IMG/VR virus record: IMGVR_UViG_3300042308_001371
Coordinates: 17,766-81,765 of that record
Strand: one strand, 5' to 3'
Source: a virus
DNA length: 64,000 bases
Shown here: in pieces, positions 62,528 to 64,000 of the stretch
How positions within the stretch are numbered: the stretch's first letter is position 1
How the letters are laid out: each line of letters starts with the position of its first letter
Notes under the pieces: generated by a model
Told to the model about the DNA's origin: nothing
Databases searched by the model: none
The model's input: only the letters and a program-made list of their open reading frames with translations
Program-made: the position numbers and the translations under genes

Positions 62528-62539
62528 ATGAGGGTAAGA
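62528..62539 (+). repeat. leader block ATGAGGGTAAGA, copy A
   Basis: The 12 bases after a -10-like TACAAT. The same 12 bases recur at 63794 after TATGAT, and a variant ATGAGGATAAGC lies at 61742. Each copy precedes sigma-54-like elements, so the whole cassette seems repeated. Confidence 0.6.
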
Positions 62540-62613
62540 CAAGCGCAACAGGGCGAGCTTGGAAAATAAGCCCAACAGTAAACAAGTTTAGGGAAGGAGC
62601 GAGCTTAAAAAAA

Positions 62614-62630
62614 TAGGCACAGCTCTTGCA
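62614..62630 (+). promoter_or_regulatory. sigma-54-like element 5
   Basis: ATAGGCACAGCTCTTGCA: exact GG-N10-GC. It faces element 6, separated by only two bases (TC), giving the palindrome CTTGCA-TC-TGCAAG. Confidence 0.65.
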
Positions 62631-62632
62631 TC

Positions 62633-62649
62633 TGCAAGCCCCATGCCAA
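62633..62649 (-). promoter_or_regulatory. sigma-54-like element 6
   Basis: On the - strand TTGGCATGGGGCTTGCA. Head-to-head with element 5. It lies just beyond the terminator of the gene at 62691. Confidence 0.68.
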
Positions 62650-62652
62650 GCC

Positions 62653-62674
62653 AAAAAAACTCCCCGAAGGGAGC
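62653..62674 (-). terminator. terminator of the rightmost - strand gene pair
   Basis: On the - strand CTCCC-TTCG-GGGAG followed by seven T. It lies 17 bases after the stop at 62691. Confidence 0.88.
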
Positions 62675-62690
62675 TTAGCGATTTGGAGAG

Positions 62691-62945
62691 TTATAAGATG
62701 TTGACTGTGGTGGCTGCTGCTTTAAGCATGTTGGGCTTTAGAATGCAATCTGTTAACATTTGAAGTTGACCATTATCCTCAACGCTTAGACCGAAGTGGT
62801 TGAAAAGCATGTCATTGATTAGATCAGTCTCATTGCCTCTGTATCCAAGCTCGTCAAGCTCATAGTCAAGGTCAGAGAACAATGCCACGAATTCTTTTTG
62901 TTGTTTCTTGTTAAGCATTCTAAGTATCTGTAATAAGTAAATCAT
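62691..62945 (-). CDS. small early protein, unknown
   Basis: An 84-residue protein. The start at 62945 follows AAGGGAG; an ATG 48 bases upstream lacks a site. IYLLQILRMLNKKQQKEFVA and ELDELGYRGNETDLINDMLF are helical. Its own promoter (62976) and terminator make it a separate early unit. Confidence 0.65.
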   Translation of the reverse strand: MIYLLQILRMLNKKQQKEFVALFSDLDYELDELGYRGNETDLINDMLFNHFGLSVEDNGQLQMLTDCILKPNMLKAAATTVNIL

Positions 62946-62975
62946 ATAGCTCCCTTTGTTGTGTTGTCGTGATTC

Positions 62976-63003
62976 ATTATAGCAGAATGACAATCGGTGT
63001 CAA
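62976..63003 (-). promoter_or_regulatory. strong early sigma70 promoter
   Basis: On the - strand: TTGACA, 16-base spacer ending TGC, TATAAT. Perfect boxes and an extended -10. Confidence 0.85.
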
Positions 63004-63005
63004 CT

Positions 63006-63254
63006 TTATTCCTCCCACAACGCTCCGATATCGTCCGAGAATATACCTTGCTGCACTTCTACCCATCGCACATTGGTCACGTTATTCGCCCCAAAATGAT
63101 ACCTTAAAAGAGCCGTAGCGAATTGTTCAAGCATTTCAGGGGATAAGGCTTTTACAGTTGCATCAACGTCAAAAGATCGTCTCATTGATTTAAAAGTCCT
63201 TTTTCCTTTGAGCTTGATACTAGCATGTGCAGATATTCTAAAAATTGGTTTCAT
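63006..63254 (-). CDS. small early protein, unknown
   Basis: An 82-residue protein: basic N-terminus (KLKGKRTFKSMRRSFDVD), a helix (PEMLEQFATALLRYHFG) and an acidic end (FSDDIGALWEE). AAGGGAG precedes the ATG. No family recognised. Confidence 0.65.
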   Translation of the reverse strand: MKPIFRISAHASIKLKGKRTFKSMRRSFDVDATVKALSPEMLEQFATALLRYHFGANNVTNVRWVEVQQGIFSDDIGALWEE

Positions 63255-63284
63255 TGTTTGCTCCCTTGTTGTTTGTCATGCTTC

Positions 63285-63312
63285 ATTGTAGCACATTGAC
63301 GATTAGCGTCAA
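63285..63312 (-). promoter_or_regulatory. strong early sigma70 promoter
   Basis: On the - strand: TTGACG, 16-base spacer ending TGC, TACAAT. Extended -10. Confidence 0.8.
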
Positions 63313-63683
63313 GCCCTTTCGTTAACTATCTCCTCGAATCTTTTCCAAGCATTGTCTGCAAGTTCCGTGCCATCATAGAGTGCCTTCATTAATTGGCAAT
63401 TGTCATCATGCCCAAGCCTGAACCAAGTATGGCATAGTTCATGCAGGACAACATGTGTCAGTGCTTCGCTTGCAACATCCTCGCCAATTGCTATGATGTT
63501 TTTCCCAAGCCAAGCCAAGCCCCCTTCACTTGTTATTATCTTGACTTCTACCCTAGGCGCATTTATGTAGATCCTACGGGCTTTATAAATGATATCCATT
63601 ACTTGTCTACGCTTGTCAAAGTACCCTTCTGATTTTACTCGCCAGTCCTGATGAACCACTTCGTTTTTTCTAAGCTTATTCAT
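63309..63683 (-). CDS. HExxH metallopeptidase-like early protein
   Basis: A 124-residue protein. ALTHVVLHELCHTWFRLGHD holds H-E-L-C-H and a third ligand His five residues on (H-x-x-x-x-x-H-D), the spacing of SprT/archaemetzincin-like or M48-like folds. The N-terminal part is alpha/beta (DIIYKARRIYINAPRVEVKI). It is the first gene read from the right end and probably the earliest expressed. Its substrate is unknown. Confidence 0.75.
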   Translation of the reverse strand: MNKLRKNEVVHQDWRVKSEGYFDKRRQVMDIIYKARRIYINAPRVEVKIITSEGGLAWLGKNIIAIGEDVASEALTHVVLHELCHTWFRLGHDDNCQLMKALYDGTELADNAWKRFEEIVNERA

Positions 63684-63704
63684 TTGATGCCCCTTGATAT
63701 CCTC

Positions 63705-63733
63705 ATCTTAGCATTTTTGATTCAAAGTGTCAA
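63705..63733 (-). promoter_or_regulatory. early sigma70 promoter for the rightmost gene
   Basis: On the - strand: TTGACA, 17-base spacer ending TGC, TAAGAT. Confidence 0.75.
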
Positions 63734-63793
63734 ATTATGCTGCAAGTCCCTGTCATCATTGACTTTGCTGCGAATCGTTACACCTATGGTATG

Positions 63794-63805
63794 ATGAGGG
63801 TAAGA
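63794..63805 (+). repeat. leader block ATGAGGGTAAGA, copy B
   Basis: Identical to the 12 bases at 62528, again just after a -10-like box. Followed 54-65 bases on by the array. Confidence 0.6.
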
Positions 63806-63837
63806 AACAAACAAGGGGAAAACAATGGGAATATAAT

Positions 63838-63854
63838 AGCAATAATCATGCCAA
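63838..63854 (-). promoter_or_regulatory. sigma-54-like element 7
   Basis: On the - strand TTGGCATGATTATTGCT. Exact GG-N10-GC. Points toward the metallopeptidase gene. Confidence 0.7.
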
Positions 63855-63858
63855 GGAC

Positions 63859-63875
63859 TAGGCATGTCTCTTGCA
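63859..63875 (+). promoter_or_regulatory. sigma-54-like element 8
   Basis: TAGGCATGTCTCTTGCA on the + strand; faces element 9 across CTTGCA-TC-TGCAAG, the same palindrome as elements 5/6. Confidence 0.68.
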
Positions 63876-63877
63876 TC

Positions 63878-63894
63878 TGCAAGGCCTGTGCCAA
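63878..63894 (-). promoter_or_regulatory. sigma-54-like element 9
   Basis: On the - strand TTGGCACAGGCCTTGCA. Exact spacing and full GGCAC. Confidence 0.72.
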
Positions 63895-63903
63895 GCCAGT
63901 GCA

Positions 63904-63920
63904 TGCAAGGCCGGTGCCAA
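63904..63920 (-). promoter_or_regulatory. sigma-54-like element 10
   Basis: On the - strand TTGGCACCGGCCTTGCA. Exact spacing. Confidence 0.72.
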
Positions 63921-63928
63921 GTGGCCCA

Positions 63929-63945
63929 TGCAAGAACGATGCCAA
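63929..63945 (-). promoter_or_regulatory. sigma-54-like element 11
   Basis: On the - strand TTGGCATCGTTCTTGCA. Exact spacing. Confidence 0.7.
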
Positions 63946-63972
63946 GCCACGGACGGCTGAGCTGTGCGGCTA

Positions 63973-64000
63973 GGGGGGGGGGGGGGGGGGTGTGGGGGGT
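63973..64000. other. poly-G end, probable sequencing artefact
   Basis: A run of 18 G, then TGTGGGGGGT. Such tails arise from two-colour sequencing reads that run off the template. It marks the contig end rather than a biological feature. Confidence 0.85.

Larger units (their letters stand above)
62257..62652. other. non-coding regulatory stretch with five sigma-54-like elements
   Basis: About 400 bases. Elements 2-5 and most of element 6 lie here on both strands, with a + strand leader block (TGCTACAATGAGGGTAAGAC at 62521). A 76-codon + frame from 62386 is not convincing as a gene because it runs through these elements. See the separate entries. Confidence 0.5.
63734..64000. other. non-coding right end with sigma-54-like array
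   Basis: About 267 bases holding a + strand promoter-like TGGTATGAT (63787), a three-codon ATG frame (ATGGGAATATAA at 63825), sigma-54-like elements 7-11 and a terminal poly-G run. A 78-codon + frame here is unconvincing because it runs through these elements. Confidence 0.5.

Noticed and set aside
62386-62616. 76-codon + strand frame in the right-end region
   Set aside because: It runs through sigma-54-like elements and has no ribosome site; the residue pattern is that of non-coding DNA.
63421-63450. Possible twelfth sigma-54-like site (TGGCATAGTTCATGCA)
   Set aside because: It lies inside the metallopeptidase coding region and has ATGC instead of TTGC.
63737-63973. 78-codon + strand frame at the right end
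   Set aside because: It spans the promoter-like box and five array elements, and its Cys/Pro-rich end is a by-product of the repeated GCC/TGC sequence.
63973-64000. Telomere-like or packaging-site G run
   Set aside because: Pure G followed by mixed G/T at the contig end is the usual pattern of a sequencing artefact.

Overview
This window is part of the genome of a tailed double-stranded DNA phage. It is AT-rich, densely packed and has no bacterial housekeeping genes, rRNA, tRNA, insertion sequence or CRISPR. The neck proteins (positions 12.5-18.6 kb) and the Gly/Ala/Gln-rich internal virion proteins (19.4-26.9 kb) look like those of short-tailed, T7-like podoviruses, but no terminase, portal, capsid or RNA polymerase gene is visible; these probably lie left of base 1. 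Signal peptides, a short lipoprotein, two proteins ending in the Phe typical of beta-barrels and two peptidoglycan enzymes suggest a Gram-negative host. The right end runs into poly-G, which looks like a read artefact at a contig end.

Layout: positions 1-27.1 kb are on the + strand and hold virion genes: a 1835-residue tail fibre, two further receptor-binding or decoration proteins, two neck (tail tube) proteins, an ejection-protein block with a small GNAT-like protein, and a coiled-coil/membrane protein of holin-accessory type. This arm has three copies of one unusual promoter-like motif (CACCCTTATAWTA) placed just before gene blocks, and two strong terminators. Positions 27.1-63.7 kb are on the - strand and hold early and middle genes: a ClpX-like unfoldase, an exported ClpP-like protease, a MazG-like hydrolase, HNH nucleases, an M15 endolysin, family A DNA polymerase, AEP-type primase, DnaB-like helicase, an ERF annealing protein, a RecB/Cas4-like nuclease, B12-dependent ribonucleotide reductase, a transglycosylase, a MoxR/VWA pair, a GP88-family protein and several dozen small proteins, mostly joined by ATGA or TAATG stop-start overlaps. 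At least a dozen sigma70-like promoters, several built on TTGACG, drive this arm.

Three things stand out. (1) The last 2.1 kb holds eleven near-perfect sigma-54 (-24/-12) promoter-like elements on both strands, some as head-to-head palindromes, next to a repeated + strand leader block. This could be a sigma-54-controlled switch, a decoy array that titrates host RpoN, or an iteron-like control region. (2) About sixteen otherwise unlike small - strand proteins end in the same C-terminal signature, roughly [S/T]-S-L-x-x-E-L-L. In many of them the Lys-Glu or Leu-Glu codons also form the Shine-Dalgarno sequence of the next gene. (3) The ClpX-like ATPase lacks the zinc-binding domain and the loop that docks ClpP, while the ClpP-like protease carries an export signal, so these two probably do not form a ClpXP machine.

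The map also includes about twenty small genes of 21-59 codons found by reading between the larger ones, and one gene (39.1-39.6 kb, a Mom/GNAT-like family) that is a broken internal-deletion derivative.
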